Shown here one piece after another: positions 8,364 through 16,572 of a stretch of DNA of 34,172 nt. The notes below the pieces were generated by a model. It did not search any database, was not told where the DNA came from, and worked only from the letters and a program-made list of their open reading frames with translations. Position numbers and translations under genes: made by a program. Origin of the DNA: Pseudonocardiaceae bacterium (GTDB taxonomy: Bacteria > Actinomycetota > Actinomycetes > Mycobacteriales > Pseudonocardiaceae); contig WHSZ01000064.1 of the NCBI GenBank assembly GCA_009379845.1, positions 1 through 34,172 of the forward strand, read 5' to 3'. Each line of letters opens with the position of its first letter. The first letter of the stretch is position 1.

Positions 8364-8380
8364 CGCCGTGCTCTTCGAGA

Positions 8381-8406
8381 CCGCGATCCGTGGGGGCGAA
8401 TCGCGG
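8381..8406. terminator. Weak hairpin between convergent genes
   Basis: CCGCGAT (8381-8387) and ATCGCGG (8400-8406) can pair around a 12-nt loop, in the 57-nt gap between the anchored protein and the LacI regulator. There is no U tract. It could serve both genes, but the stem is only 7 bp. Confidence 0.3.
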
Positions 8407-8420
8407 GTTGGGAGGCAGGG

Positions 8421-9521
8421 TCAGGGCCCGAACCAGGGCTCCTCGGCATTGCGCGGCGATCCGCAGGTCGCACCGATGAGCAATTCGGTGTCCAGGGTGA
8501 TCAGTTTCGGACCGTTACGCTCCGCGGCACTGAGTAGCAGCTGGCCGGCTGCGCGGCCCTTGTCCTGGATCGGCTGCCGCACGGTGGTCAGCTCCACCCG
8601 GTCGGCTTCGGCGATCCCGTCGAAACCGGTCACGGTCAAATCGATCGGCACCCGCAGCCCCCGGCGCTTCGCCTCGGTGAGCGCGCCGACAGCCAGGATG
8701 TCCGAGGTGCAGACCAGCGCGGTGACATCGGGGTGCTTGTCCAGCAGCTGCGCGGCGGCCGACGCGCCGTCCTCGCTGGTGTGGTCGAAACGCTCGACCA
8801 CTGGCACCTTCGACCAGTCAACACCCGCGGACTCGAACACCGACGCGAGCGCGCCGAGCCTGCGGCGCTGCACGTGGTAGTGCGCGGAACGCTGCCGATC
8901 GACGCTGACGAAGTTGTCGTTGCGGTCCCGCCCGAGGCGCATGCACAGCACGCCGACGCTGCGGTGCCCGAGCCGCAGCACATGCTCGGCCAGCTTGGTG
9001 ATCGCGGCACCGTCGTCGATGCCGACCCTGTCCACGTCCTCCAACTGTGGCTGATCACACACCACGGTGTGCACCGGCCGGGACATCACGGCGGCCAGAT
9101 GAGGATCGTCGTCGGGCACCGAGTACACGACGAAGCCGTCCACGCCAGCCCGGTGCACCGCGGCGACGTCCTCGCGCTGCGGGCTCGCGGGCACCAGGTG
9201 CAGGCCAACCCCGGCGTCTTCGCAGGCGAGCGCGAGGCCCTCGAGGAAACCCACCGCGGCGGGATCGCGGAACGCGTACGAGAGGTTCTCCGTGAGTAGC
9301 AGGCCGGCCGCGCCGGCCTTGCGGGTTCGCAGCGAGCGCGCCACCGGATCCGGACCGGGATATCCAAGACGTTCGGCCGTTTTCAGTACCCGATCCCGCA
9401 GCTCGGGCGAAAGCTGGTCCGGCCGGTTGTAGGCGTTCGAGACCGTCGTTCGTGACACGCCTAGCTCAGCGGCCAGCGACGCCAGTGTCGCCGGCCGTCT
9501 CACGTGTATAGACCGCCCCAT
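8421..9521 (-). CDS. LacI-family transcriptional regulator
   Basis: A 366-residue repressor-type regulator. The N-terminal LacI helix-turn-helix is ATLASLAAELGVSRTTVSNA (about residues 11-30), followed by the hinge-helix region ending near residue 60 (VARSLRTRKAGAAGLLL). The rest is a periplasmic-binding-protein-like sensor domain (about 65-345) with VVYSVPDDDPHL, GIDDGAAITKLAEHVLRLGHR and TGFDGIAEADRVELTTVRQPI, typical of sugar or nucleoside sensing. The ATG at 9521 fits the usual short leader before the HTH. There is no transporter or sugar enzyme next to it, so its target is not evident; it may control itself or the divergent DUF4178 cluster 123 nt away. Confidence 0.93.
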   Translation of the reverse strand: MGRSIHVRRPATLASLAAELGVSRTTVSNAYNRPDQLSPELRDRVLKTAERLGYPGPDPVARSLRTRKAGAAGLLLTENLSYAFRDPAAVGFLEGLALACEDAGVGLHLVPASPQREDVAAVHRAGVDGFVVYSVPDDDPHLAAVMSRPVHTVVCDQPQLEDVDRVGIDDGAAITKLAEHVLRLGHRSVGVLCMRLGRDRNDNFVSVDRQRSAHYHVQRRRLGALASVFESAGVDWSKVPVVERFDHTSEDGASAAAQLLDKHPDVTALVCTSDILAVGALTEAKRRGLRVPIDLTVTGFDGIAEADRVELTTVRQPIQDKGRAAGQLLLSAAERNGPKLITLDTELLIGATCGSPRNAEEPWFGP

Positions 9522-9644
9522 AGAGGGACCGTAACGTTTCAGATTGTTTTCCAGAAGTCCCGGCCCGGTTCAGCTCGGCACGACGTACGCCTGGTAGCAC
9601 CGGGCGATACGGTGAGGGATCGGATATCGCGGACTTAGCTAGGG

Positions 9645-10274
9645 GTGACGGGCTTGGACGGACTGGCGGTCGTCCTCATAATCGTGCTGATGCTGGCGGT
9701 GGTCGCGCTGGTGATCGGCCTCATCCAGCGGATGCCGGCCAAGCAGCGGCGATCCGGCGCGCAGGCGCCACCCACGGATCCGTTCGCCAGCGGCGACTCC
9801 AATGCGCTTTTCGGGGACCCGCGCACCATCCGGGCCGGCGACATCGTGGAGATTCACGGCGCGCCGTATACGGTGCGCGGCAGCCTGCGGTACGACGAGG
9901 GTGGCTGGACCTGGTCGACGCACTTCCTCGACGACGCCAAGGGCAGCCAGGCGTGGCTTTCCGTCGAGGAGGACCCGGACCTCGAGTTGTCGGTGTGGAC
10001 GCCGCTACCGGATGCCGGCCTCGAGCCGGGCCCTTCGGCCGTCGAGCACGGCGGCCGACGGTACAAGCTGGACGAGTCCGGCACGGCGAAGTTCCGCAGC
10101 GAGGCGACCACCGGGCTCGCCGAGCAGGGTTCGGTTCGCTACTACGACTACGAGGCCGCGGATGGCGCGATGCTGGCCTTCGAGTCGTACGAGGGCGCCG
10201 AGTGGGAAGCCAGCACCGGGGAGAACCTCAACCAGCACGCGCTTCGGATCTATCCCATGTCCCAGAACGGTTAA
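9645..10274 (+). CDS. DUF4178 domain membrane protein
   Basis: A 209-residue protein with one N-terminal membrane helix (about residues 5-27), a short basic/Pro linker, and a DUF4178 domain (about 60-205) recognisable by GDIVEIHGAPYTVRGSLRY, WSTHFLDD, WLSVEEDPDLELSVW and YYDYEA. DUF4178 is an all-beta domain of unknown biochemistry found beside spermidine-synthase-like and DUF350 genes, as here. It is the first gene of a five-gene plus-strand run. The GTG at 9645 is given as start, but AGGGG at 9641-9645 would better serve the in-frame TTG at 9654; the helix is kept either way. The predicted domain lies on the far side of one helix and the orientation is uncertain. Confidence 0.82.
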   Translation: MTGLDGLAVVLIIVLMLAVVALVIGLIQRMPAKQRRSGAQAPPTDPFASGDSNALFGDPRTIRAGDIVEIHGAPYTVRGSLRYDEGGWTWSTHFLDDAKGSQAWLSVEEDPDLELSVWTPLPDAGLEPGPSAVEHGGRRYKLDESGTAKFRSEATTGLAEQGSVRYYDYEAADGAMLAFESYEGAEWEASTGENLNQHALRIYPMSQNG

Positions 10275-10281
10275 CCGGGAG

Positions 10282-10707
10282 ATGCGGCCCAAGTTCTTCT
10301 TCGTCACGGCCGGTGTTCTGGCGCTGGTCGGCGCGATCGTCGCCGGCGTCATGCTGTTCGGCGGCACCTCGGTCCGCGACTACGTGGCGCAGAACTACGC
10401 CCGGTCGTCCACAATGGACAGAGGATCGGAGAAGGCATACACCAGCCCGCGTTCGCCGAGCGAGACGTCCACCGAGATCGTGGACGCGTGGACGCCGGTG
10501 TCGCAGTATCCGAGCGCGGGCGGGATCTTCCTGCGGTACAGCGACGACATGGTGCTGATCCAGCCGCGCTCCGGCGGTTCGGTGATCAGGGTGGACGACG
10601 TCGAGCGCGCTCACCGGCACTACTACGGCATCCTCGGCGGGGTCTGGGGATGGTCGTCCGGCCATGGCGAGGCCTTCCGCGGACGCGGCCCGGGGGCGGG
10701 AAAGTGA
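10282..10707 (+). CDS. DUF4247 domain membrane protein
   Basis: A 141-residue protein with an N-terminal helix (about residues 5-27) and a conserved extracytoplasmic DUF4247 region. Typical blocks are VRDYVAQNYARS, GGIFLRYSDDMVLIQPRSGGSVIRVDD and HRHYYGILGG, and a Gly-rich end (RGRGPGAGK). The ATG at 10282 lies 7 nt after the DUF4178 stop and has CCGGGAG just upstream. Its stop overlaps the GTG of the next gene (GTGA), indicating translational coupling. No enzymatic motif is visible. The family is known mainly as a companion of DUF4178 and SpeE-like genes. Confidence 0.78.
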   Translation: MRPKFFFVTAGVLALVGAIVAGVMLFGGTSVRDYVAQNYARSSTMDRGSEKAYTSPRSPSETSTEIVDAWTPVSQYPSAGGIFLRYSDDMVLIQPRSGGSVIRVDDVERAHRHYYGILGGVWGWSSGHGEAFRGRGPGAGK

Positions 10708-11534
10708 GCTATCAGCGAGGTGGGTCGCAGCCGGACGCGTCGGGCAAGACGAAGGCACTGGTGGCGGTGTTCGCCGTACTGGTGCTCGGTGGCTACTTCG
10801 TCAGCCAGATCATCGGCTCGTTCGGCGCGGACGAGAGCACCGCGGTGGAGAACTTCGAGCGGCAGGACTCGGCCGACCTGGCGAACCGGTTGGCGACGGC
10901 CGAGCGGGCGCATGGCATCTGCTACGGCTGGCAGCTGATCGACGGTGGGCTGAACCAGGTGCTGAGCGAGGGGTCCAGCCGTGGTGTCGGCACGGACGCC
11001 GAGCAGTGCGCGCGGTGGGTCGAGGTGTCCGCGGATGTGCTGTACACCAGCGAGAACAGCGAGCAGGAGGACAGCGCGCAGCTGACCGTGCGCAGCTCGC
11101 CGGACCTGCTCGGCAGCACGCCGAGCCCGCAGGACTTCGAACGGGTCGGCGTGACGTCCAGGGAGTTGATCGACGAACCGGTGAGCTCGGTGGGATACGC
11201 CGCGCTTTCCCTGCCGTTGCTGCTCGCCGAGCGCGGAGTCGTGCAGCCTGTCGAGCTCGACCAGGGTGCGGCTTCCGAGCGGGTACAACCGTTGGACGAG
11301 GCTGGTTCCGACTTCTTCGGGCAGTACACCGGAACGATCATCTTCCTCGGCATCCTGGCCGCGGCTGTGCTCGCGTGCCTGGTGCTCGGGATCGTGGCCA
11401 GCAGGCGAAGGAAGCGCCGGCTCGCCGCGGTTCCGCCTGGCCGCGAAGGTCCGCCCCCGCCGGGGCAATCTGCGTACTGGCAGGGTACGCCGGGGCACGG
11501 CCCACCCCCACCCGGTCGCGGTCCGTCCACCTAG
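10704..11534 (+). CDS. Two-helix membrane protein of the DUF4178/SpeE cluster, unrecognised
   Basis: I do not recognise the family. The 276-residue product has a membrane helix at about residues 17-36, a hydrophilic loop of about 170 residues, a second helix at about 209-233 (IIFLGILAAAVLACLVLGIVA), and a basic, Pro/Gly-rich tail of about 43 residues (RRRKRRLAAVPP). The positive-inside rule places the tail in the cytoplasm and the loop outside. The loop has two cysteines (GICYGW and EQCARW), possibly a disulfide, and an acidic composition. The GTG at 10704 overlaps the DUF4247 stop by 4 nt. Being coupled inside the cluster, it most likely belongs to the same complex. Confidence 0.75.
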   Translation: MSYQRGGSQPDASGKTKALVAVFAVLVLGGYFVSQIIGSFGADESTAVENFERQDSADLANRLATAERAHGICYGWQLIDGGLNQVLSEGSSRGVGTDAEQCARWVEVSADVLYTSENSEQEDSAQLTVRSSPDLLGSTPSPQDFERVGVTSRELIDEPVSSVGYAALSLPLLLAERGVVQPVELDQGAASERVQPLDEAGSDFFGQYTGTIIFLGILAAAVLACLVLGIVASRRRKRRLAAVPPGREGPPPPGQSAYWQGTPGHGPPPPGRGPST

Positions 11535-11574
11535 GACTCGTTGAATATCCGCCCTCGTACGTGAAAGGCATGAC

Positions 11575-12009
11575 ATGGAGACCTCGCACCCCGACCTGAT
11601 CGACGGTCTGGCGGGTGGCCTCGCCTACGGTGCGGTCGGCCTCGTGCTGATGGCCATCGGCTACCTGCTCGTTGATCTGGCCACGCCCGGCAAGCTTCGC
11701 GACCTGATCTGGGAACACCGCAACGGGAACGCCGCACTGCTGCTGGTTTCCGGACTGCTCGGGGTGGGCATCATCCTGACAACCGCGATCGTGGCCAGCG
11801 AGGGCGATCTCCTCGACGGGCTGATCTACACGGCGTCCTACGGGCTGCTCGGCCTGGTGCTGATGAGCGTGTCGTTCCTGATCATCGACTTCATCACGCC
11901 GAGTAAGCTCAGCGAGGTCTTCTCGGACGAGAAGCTGCACCCCGGTGCGTGGGTGTCGGCGACCGCGCACGTGGCGATCAGCGTGATCATCGCCGCCGCG
12001 ATCTACTGA
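11575..12009 (+). CDS. DUF350 family integral membrane protein
   Basis: A 144-residue protein made of four hydrophobic helices arranged as two similar halves. Compare YGAVGLVLMAIGYLLVDLAT-P-KL with YGLLGLVLMSVSFLIIDFIT-P-KL: each half has an Asp within the helix and a TP(G/S)KL turn, which is the DUF350 (YjfL-like) internal duplication. The ATG at 11575 follows the preceding stop by 40 nt; the gene ends 7 nt before the spermidine synthase homologue. In several bacterial neighbourhoods DUF350 accompanies SpeE-like, ATP-grasp and PspA-like genes. No transport substrate is known. Confidence 0.88.
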   Translation: METSHPDLIDGLAGGLAYGAVGLVLMAIGYLLVDLATPGKLRDLIWEHRNGNAALLLVSGLLGVGIILTTAIVASEGDLLDGLIYTASYGLLGLVLMSVSFLIIDFITPSKLSEVFSDEKLHPGAWVSATAHVAISVIIAAAIY

Positions 12010-12016
12010 GTTCCGG

Positions 12017-13600
12017 ATGTCCACCGGCACCGAGGAACGCGGCGCGCGGACCGAGCCGCGCAGGCCCAGTGCGGCGCGGGCGGCGGTGCTGTTCGTGGTG
12101 TTCGTGTGCGCGGCGTGCGGCCTGGTGTACGAGCTCGCCCTGGTGGCGCTCGGCAGCTACCTGATCGGCGACACGATCGGGCAGGCGTCCATCGTGCTTT
12201 CCCTGATGGTGTTCGCCATGGGCATGGGCGCGCTGGCGGCGAAACCGTTGCAGCGCAAGGCGGCCGCGGCGTTCGTGGGTATCGAGATCGCGCTCGCGCT
12301 GCTCGGCGGGCTGAGCGTGTTGCTGCTGTACGCGGCGTTCGCGTGGTTGAGCCTGTACACACCGGCATTGGTCGTGATGGCCCTGGTACTCGGCCTGTTG
12401 ATCGGCGCGGAGATCCCGTTGCTGATGGTGCTGCTGCAGCGGATCCGCACGCAGGACGCGGGTTCCGCGGTGGCTGACCTGTTCGCGGCCGATTACGTCG
12501 GCGGGCTCGTCGGTGGCCTGGCGTTCCCGTTTCTGCTGCTGCCGCTGTTCGGGCAGTTGCAGGGCGCGCTGGTGGTCGGGCTGCTGAACGCTGTCGCCGG
12601 GCTCGGCCTGGTGTTCACGGTGTTCCGTCGCGAACTGGCCAAGCGGGCACGGCTGGTGCTGCTGCTGGCCACCGTGGTGGTCGGCGCGGTGCTCGGCTAC
12701 GCGTACACGTGGTCCGACGACTTCGAGGTGACCGCGCGGCAGGCGCTGTACGACGACCCCATTGTGCGCGCGGAGCGCAGCCAGTACCAGGACATCGCGC
12801 TGACCCGATCGGTGCCGCTCGGCGGAAGCCCGGACACCCGGCTGTACCTCAACGGGGACCTGCAGTTCAGCTCGGTTGACGAGTACCGCTACCACGAGGC
12901 GCTGGTCCATCCCGCGATGTCCGGCGAGCGGCGGGACGTGCTCGTCCTCGGCGGTGGTGACGGGCTCGCGCTGCGTGAGGTGCTGCGCTATCCGGACGTC
13001 GAGCACGTCACGCTGGTCGAGCTGGATCCGTCGGTGATCAACCTGGCCCGCACCGATCCGACGGTGAGCGCGCTGAACCGGCACGCGTACGACGATCCGA
13101 GGGTTCGGGTGCACACGGACGACGCGTTCAGCTGGCTGCGGGAGAACCGGCAGCGCTACGACGCCGTGCTTGTCGACATGCCGGATCCAGATTCGACCGC
13201 GACCGCGAAGCTGTATTCGGCGGAGTTCTACTCGCTGGTGCGGCACGCCATGGCGCCCGGTGCGCTGGTCAACGTGCAAGCCGGCTCACCGTACTTCGCG
13301 CCGAAGGCATTCTGGTGTATCGCCTCGACAATGCGCGAGGCCGGTTTGACCGGCACACCGTTCCAGGTATCGGTGCCCAGCTTCGGGGAGTGGGGCTTCC
13401 ACCTGGCGAGGGCTGATCGCTCGGCACCGCCGCTGCGGCTCGCCCCGGACACGCCGCGGCTGCGTTCGCTGGACGGGCCGACCCTGCGGGCCGGTGGGAC
13501 CTTCCCGCCGGATCGCGCCCCACTACCCAACATGCCGGTGTCCACCCTGCTACACCCGGTGATCATGGAGTACGCCAGCCAGGAGTGGACCAACTACTGA
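12017..13600 (+). CDS. Membrane-fused spermidine synthase-like aminopropyltransferase
   Basis: A 527-residue protein. Residues 1-20 are charged; about 21-230 hold six to seven membrane helices; about 235-495 form a class I AdoMet-type Rossmann domain of the polyamine aminopropyltransferase family. Motifs: GGGDG at 312-316, LVELDPSVINLAR at about 333-345 (Glu/Asp for the nucleoside ribose), DDAFSWL at 368-374, and VDMPDPDSTATAKLYSAEFY at about 386-405, the catalytic loop. Classical SpeE has no membrane part; the fused type is typical of DUF350/DUF4178 clusters. The acceptor may be a polyamine or a membrane-associated substrate; this cannot be decided here. It is the last gene of the run, and no AdoMet decarboxylase is nearby. 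Confidence 0.88.
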   Translation: MSTGTEERGARTEPRRPSAARAAVLFVVFVCAACGLVYELALVALGSYLIGDTIGQASIVLSLMVFAMGMGALAAKPLQRKAAAAFVGIEIALALLGGLSVLLLYAAFAWLSLYTPALVVMALVLGLLIGAEIPLLMVLLQRIRTQDAGSAVADLFAADYVGGLVGGLAFPFLLLPLFGQLQGALVVGLLNAVAGLGLVFTVFRRELAKRARLVLLLATVVVGAVLGYAYTWSDDFEVTARQALYDDPIVRAERSQYQDIALTRSVPLGGSPDTRLYLNGDLQFSSVDEYRYHEALVHPAMSGERRDVLVLGGGDGLALREVLRYPDVEHVTLVELDPSVINLARTDPTVSALNRHAYDDPRVRVHTDDAFSWLRENRQRYDAVLVDMPDPDSTATAKLYSAEFYSLVRHAMAPGALVNVQAGSPYFAPKAFWCIASTMREAGLTGTPFQVSVPSFGEWGFHLARADRSAPPLRLAPDTPRLRSLDGPTLRAGGTFPPDRAPLPNMPVSTLLHPVIMEYASQEWTNY

Positions 13601-13711
13601 TCCGCGCCCCGGCTGCTTTTCGATCTGTTCAACGGGGCTCGGGTCACTTCGAGACGGGTGCTGTCACTCGGTCGGTGGTAATGGGCGCAGGGCGAAGCGT
13701 AGGGTAGTTCC

Positions 13712-13726
13712 GACAACGGTTTCCAT
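13712..13726. promoter_or_regulatory. Putative Zur-type zinc operator before znuA
   Basis: GACAACGGTTTCCAT matches 12 of 15 positions of a Streptomyces-like Zur box (GAAAACGATTTTCAT, from memory). It lies just after a possible -10 element TAGGGT (13700-13705) and 24 nt before the preferred znuA start, where a zinc repressor would block transcription. The family of genes controlled supports it; the half-sites are imperfect. Confidence 0.4.
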
Positions 13727-13750
13727 TACCGGTTCATGAGGAGTACCCGA

Positions 13751-14866
13751 ATGATTGTCCGCACCACCCGCTCAGCAGGCTCAGCAGCCGTCCGGCTCCG
13801 CAAAACGACGCTTGCGACCGCCGGCCTGGCTTCCGTAGCGCTCGTCGCGTCCGGGTGCGGGGGTTCGGAGTCGGTGTCCGACGAGCCGGCGAAGGGACAG
13901 ATCTCGGTGGCCGCGTCCACCAACGTGTGGGGCAGCGTCACGAAGGCGATCGGCGGCGACCAGGTGGCGGTGGAGTCGATCATCGACGACCCCAGCGTGG
14001 ACCCGCACTCCTATGAGGACACCCCTGCCGACGCCGCCGCGGTGACCGACGCTCAGCTGCTGGTCTACAACGGCGGCGGGTACGACGAGTTCTTCACCAA
14101 GCTCGCGGACCGTGCCGGCAATACCAAACAGGTGGTGGCCTTCGACCTGTCCGGCAAGGCCGAGGGTGAGCAGGGCGGCCACGGCGAGGGCGAGCACGGT
14201 CATGCCGAGGGCGAGCACGGTCATGCCGAGGGCGAACAGGGCCATGCCGAGGGCGAGCACGGCCATGCCGAGGGCGAGCACGGCCATGCCGAGGGCGAAC
14301 AGGGTCACGCCGAGGGCGAGCACGGCCACGAGCACGGTGCGGTCAACGAGCACGTCTGGTACGACCTCCCGACCGTCCAGAAGGTCGCGGATCGCGTGGC
14401 CACGGATCTCGGGAAGCTCAAGCCGGAGTCGAAAGCGACCTTCCAGAAGAACGCCGACCGGTTCCACGACCGGATCGACGAGCTGATCGGGCGAACTGAG
14501 CGGATCAACAAGGCCAAGCACGGCAGCAAGGTGCTGGCCACCGAGCCGGTCAGCCACTACCTGGTCGAAGCCGCCGGGCTGAACGACGTCACGCCGGACA
14601 AGTACGTCGAGTCCATCGAGAACGAAGCCGACGTGCCGCCGGTCACCGTGGCGGAGGTGAACAAGCTGGTCTCCGGCAAGCAGGTCGACGTCGTGCTGGA
14701 CAACACCCAGACCGAGACCCCGACCACGACCGACATCGTGCGGCGGGCCAAGAACTCGGGCATACCGGTCGTCCAGGTGACCGAAACACTGGCCGAAGGT
14801 ACGAACGGTTACGTTGACTGGATGGGTAAGCAGGTGAACGCGCTGTCCCGAGCGCTGGGTGTGTGA
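13751..14866 (+). CDS. znuA: Zinc/manganese ABC transporter substrate-binding lipoprotein (ZnuA-like)
   Basis: A 371-residue cluster A-I metal-binding lipoprotein. The ATG at 13751 is preferred because GAGGAG lies 7 nt upstream; another in-frame ATG is at 13736. The lipobox is VASGC with Cys36. Metal-site residues are visible in DPHSYEDTP, NEHVWYDLP, TEPVSHYLVEAAG and LDNTQTETPTTTD, in family order. Between the first two lies a His-rich loop with seven tandem EGE(H/Q)GHA heptads (nt 14186-14332), the kind of loop that gathers zinc in ZnuA proteins. The strong His loop favours zinc over manganese. Its stop overlaps the znuC start (TGATG), so the uptake system is one operon. Confidence 0.93.
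   Translation: MIVRTTRSAGSAAVRLRKTTLATAGLASVALVASGCGGSESVSDEPAKGQISVAASTNVWGSVTKAIGGDQVAVESIIDDPSVDPHSYEDTPADAAAVTDAQLLVYNGGGYDEFFTKLADRAGNTKQVVAFDLSGKAEGEQGGHGEGEHGHAEGEHGHAEGEQGHAEGEHGHAEGEHGHAEGEQGHAEGEHGHEHGAVNEHVWYDLPTVQKVADRVATDLGKLKPESKATFQKNADRFHDRIDELIGRTERINKAKHGSKVLATEPVSHYLVEAAGLNDVTPDKYVESIENEADVPPVTVAEVNKLVSGKQVDVVLDNTQTETPTTTDIVRRAKNSGIPVVQVTETLAEGTNGYVDWMGKQVNALSRALGV
14186..14332 (+). repeat. Seven tandem 21-bp repeats coding for His-rich heptads
   Basis: Seven in-frame 21-nt units encode EGEHGHA, EGEHGHA, EGEQGHA, EGEHGHA, EGEHGHA, EGEQGHA, EGEHGHE. The His-His-Gln order gives a second period of 63 bp, so the last duplication probably copied three units at once. Confidence 0.93.
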
Positions 14867-15708
14867 TGACGCAACCGGTTTCCGGCGTATCGGCGGAGAC
14901 GGAGGCGGTGTCGCTGCGGGATGCCCGGCTGTCCTACGGCCAGCGCACGCTGTGGAACGGGCTGAACCTGGACGTCGAGCCGGGTGAGTTTCTCGCCGTG
15001 CTCGGGCCGAACGGTTCCGGTAAGACCAGCCTGCTGCGGGTGCTGCTCGGTACGCAGGAGCTGACCTCGGGGACCGCTCGGGTGGTCGGCGAATCGCCTG
15101 GCAAGGGCAACCGCCGGATCGGCTACGTGCCGCAGCAACGCGCCATGGCGAGCGGGCTGACGTTGCGCGGCACGGATCTCGTCGGGCTCGGCCTTGACGG
15201 GCACCGCTGGGGTGTCGGCGTGCGCGGGCGGGCCAGGAGGAAGCGGGTCGCCGAGGCGCTGGACGCGGTTGGCGCGAGCGAGTACGGGAACATGCCGGTC
15301 GGCCAGCTTTCCGGCGGCGAGCAGCAGCGGCTGCGTGTCGCGCAAGCGCTTGTCGGTGATCCGGACGTGCTGCTCTGCGACGAGCCGCTGCTGTCGCTCG
15401 ATCTCGCGCACCAGCGCACGGTCAGCGAGCTGATCGATCGGCGGCGCCGCGAGGCCGGTACCGCTGTGCTGTTCGTGACGCACGAGATCAACCCGGTGCT
15501 GTCCATGGTTGACCGGGTGCTGTACCTGGTGGCCGGACGGTTCCGGGTCGGCACGACGGGCGAGGTGATGAACTCGGCCACGTTGTCCGAGCTGTACGGC
15601 ACCCGGGTCGAGGTGATCAGGGTCGCCGACCAGATCCACGTCGCGGGCGCGCACGTCGCGCTGTGCGAGGACGAACCGCACCACCTCGAGCACGCGGTCG
15701 GGGAGTAG
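14866..15708 (+). CDS. znuC: Zinc ABC transporter ATP-binding protein (ZnuC-like)
   Basis: A 280-residue ABC ATPase that powers metal import. Visible motifs: Walker A GPNGSGKT (about residues 46-53), Q-loop YVPQQ, signature LSGGEQQR, Walker B VLLCDEPLLSLD, and the switch histidine in FVTHEINP. The C-terminus is rich in His and acidic residues (EDEPHHLEHAVGE), plausibly metal-binding. The ATG at 14866 shares its A with the znuA stop TGA. The next gene starts 2 nt after its stop. Family and role are clear from motif content and operon context. Confidence 0.94.
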   Translation: MTQPVSGVSAETEAVSLRDARLSYGQRTLWNGLNLDVEPGEFLAVLGPNGSGKTSLLRVLLGTQELTSGTARVVGESPGKGNRRIGYVPQQRAMASGLTLRGTDLVGLGLDGHRWGVGVRGRARRKRVAEALDAVGASEYGNMPVGQLSGGEQQRLRVAQALVGDPDVLLCDEPLLSLDLAHQRTVSELIDRRRREAGTAVLFVTHEINPVLSMVDRVLYLVAGRFRVGTTGEVMNSATLSELYGTRVEVIRVADQIHVAGAHVALCEDEPHHLEHAVGE

Positions 15709-15710
15709 CG

Positions 15711-16541
15711 ATGTTCGACTTCGATCTGACCATGGAACTACTCCAGCTGGACTTCGTACGGGACGCACTGCTCGCCGGCGCGGTGGTCGGGCTGGTCGCC
15801 GGGGTGCTCGGCCCGCTGGTGGTCACCCGTCGGATGTCGTTCGCGGTGCACGGCACCAGCGAACTCGCGTTCACCGGGGCCGCCGCGGCGCTGCTGCTCG
15901 GCGTCGGGATCGGTTACGGCGCGCTGGCCGGGGCGATCGCCGCCGCGCTGCTGCTCGGGTTGCTCGGCCAGCGGGAGTCCGATCGTGACTCGGTGATCGG
16001 CGCGGTGCTCGCGTTCGGGCTCGGTGTCGGGGTGTTCCTGCTGTGGCTGTACCCGGGGCGCGCGCAGAACAAGTTCGGCCTGCTCGTCGGGCAGATCGCA
16101 GCGGTGGACACCACGGATCTGGCGCTGCTCACCGGGTCCGCGATCGTGGTGCTCGCGGTGCTGGCCGTGATCTACCGGCCGTTGCTGTTCGCCAGCGTCG
16201 ATCCGGATGTCGCGGTGGCTCGCGGGGTGCCGACCGGGTGGCTCGCGCCGCTGTTCGCGGTGCTGATCGGGGTGGCGTCGGCGATGGGCGTGCAGACCGT
16301 TGGCGCGCTGCTGGTGCTGGCGCTGCTGATCACGCCCGCCGCGGCGGCGTGCCGGGTGACGGCCAGCCCGCTGAGGGCCACCCTGCTGGCCGTGGTGTTC
16401 GCCGAGGTCGCGATGGTCGGCGGGATCCTGCTGTCGCTGGCGCCCGGTGTTCCGGTGAGCGCGTTCGTCACGGCCATCGCGTTCGCGATCTACGTGGCTT
16501 GCCGGCTCGTCGCCCGCTGGCGAGCTCGTGAGTCTTTTTAG
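15711..16541 (+). CDS. znuB: Zinc ABC transporter permease (ZnuB-like)
   Basis: A 276-residue integral membrane permease of the ABC-3 family with about eight hydrophobic helices. Family features include VVTRRMSFAVHGTSELAFTG (about residues 38-57), the SDRDSVIGAVLAFGLGVGV segment, and the late motif MGVQTVGALLVLALLITPAAAA. The ATG at 15711 follows the znuC stop by 2 nt. The stop TAG at 16539-16541 lies inside a hairpin that also terminates the convergent gene. Together with znuA and znuC it completes a zinc importer. Confidence 0.94.
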   Translation: MFDFDLTMELLQLDFVRDALLAGAVVGLVAGVLGPLVVTRRMSFAVHGTSELAFTGAAAALLLGVGIGYGALAGAIAAALLLGLLGQRESDRDSVIGAVLAFGLGVGVFLLWLYPGRAQNKFGLLVGQIAAVDTTDLALLTGSAIVVLAVLAVIYRPLLFASVDPDVAVARGVPTGWLAPLFAVLIGVASAMGVQTVGALLVLALLITPAAAACRVTASPLRATLLAVVFAEVAMVGGILLSLAPGVPVSAFVTAIAFAIYVACRLVARWRARESF

Positions 16542-16571
16542 GTGCTATAACCCCGAAAAAGACTCACGAGC
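16524..16571. terminator. Bidirectional terminator between znuB and the AlgJ/X-like gene
   Basis: A perfect 16-bp inverted repeat (16524-16539 and 16556-16571) with a 16-nt loop. Each arm carries five T or five A at the loop side. It covers the znuB stop codon, and the convergent gene's stop (16573-16575) abuts the other arm. Confidence 0.75.
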
Positions 16572-16572
16572 G

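Noticed and set aside
13781..14557. Minus-strand 258-residue frame opposite znuA
   Set aside because: It is the antisense shadow of the 21-bp repeats and of high-GC codon bias; the plus frame has all ZnuA motifs.
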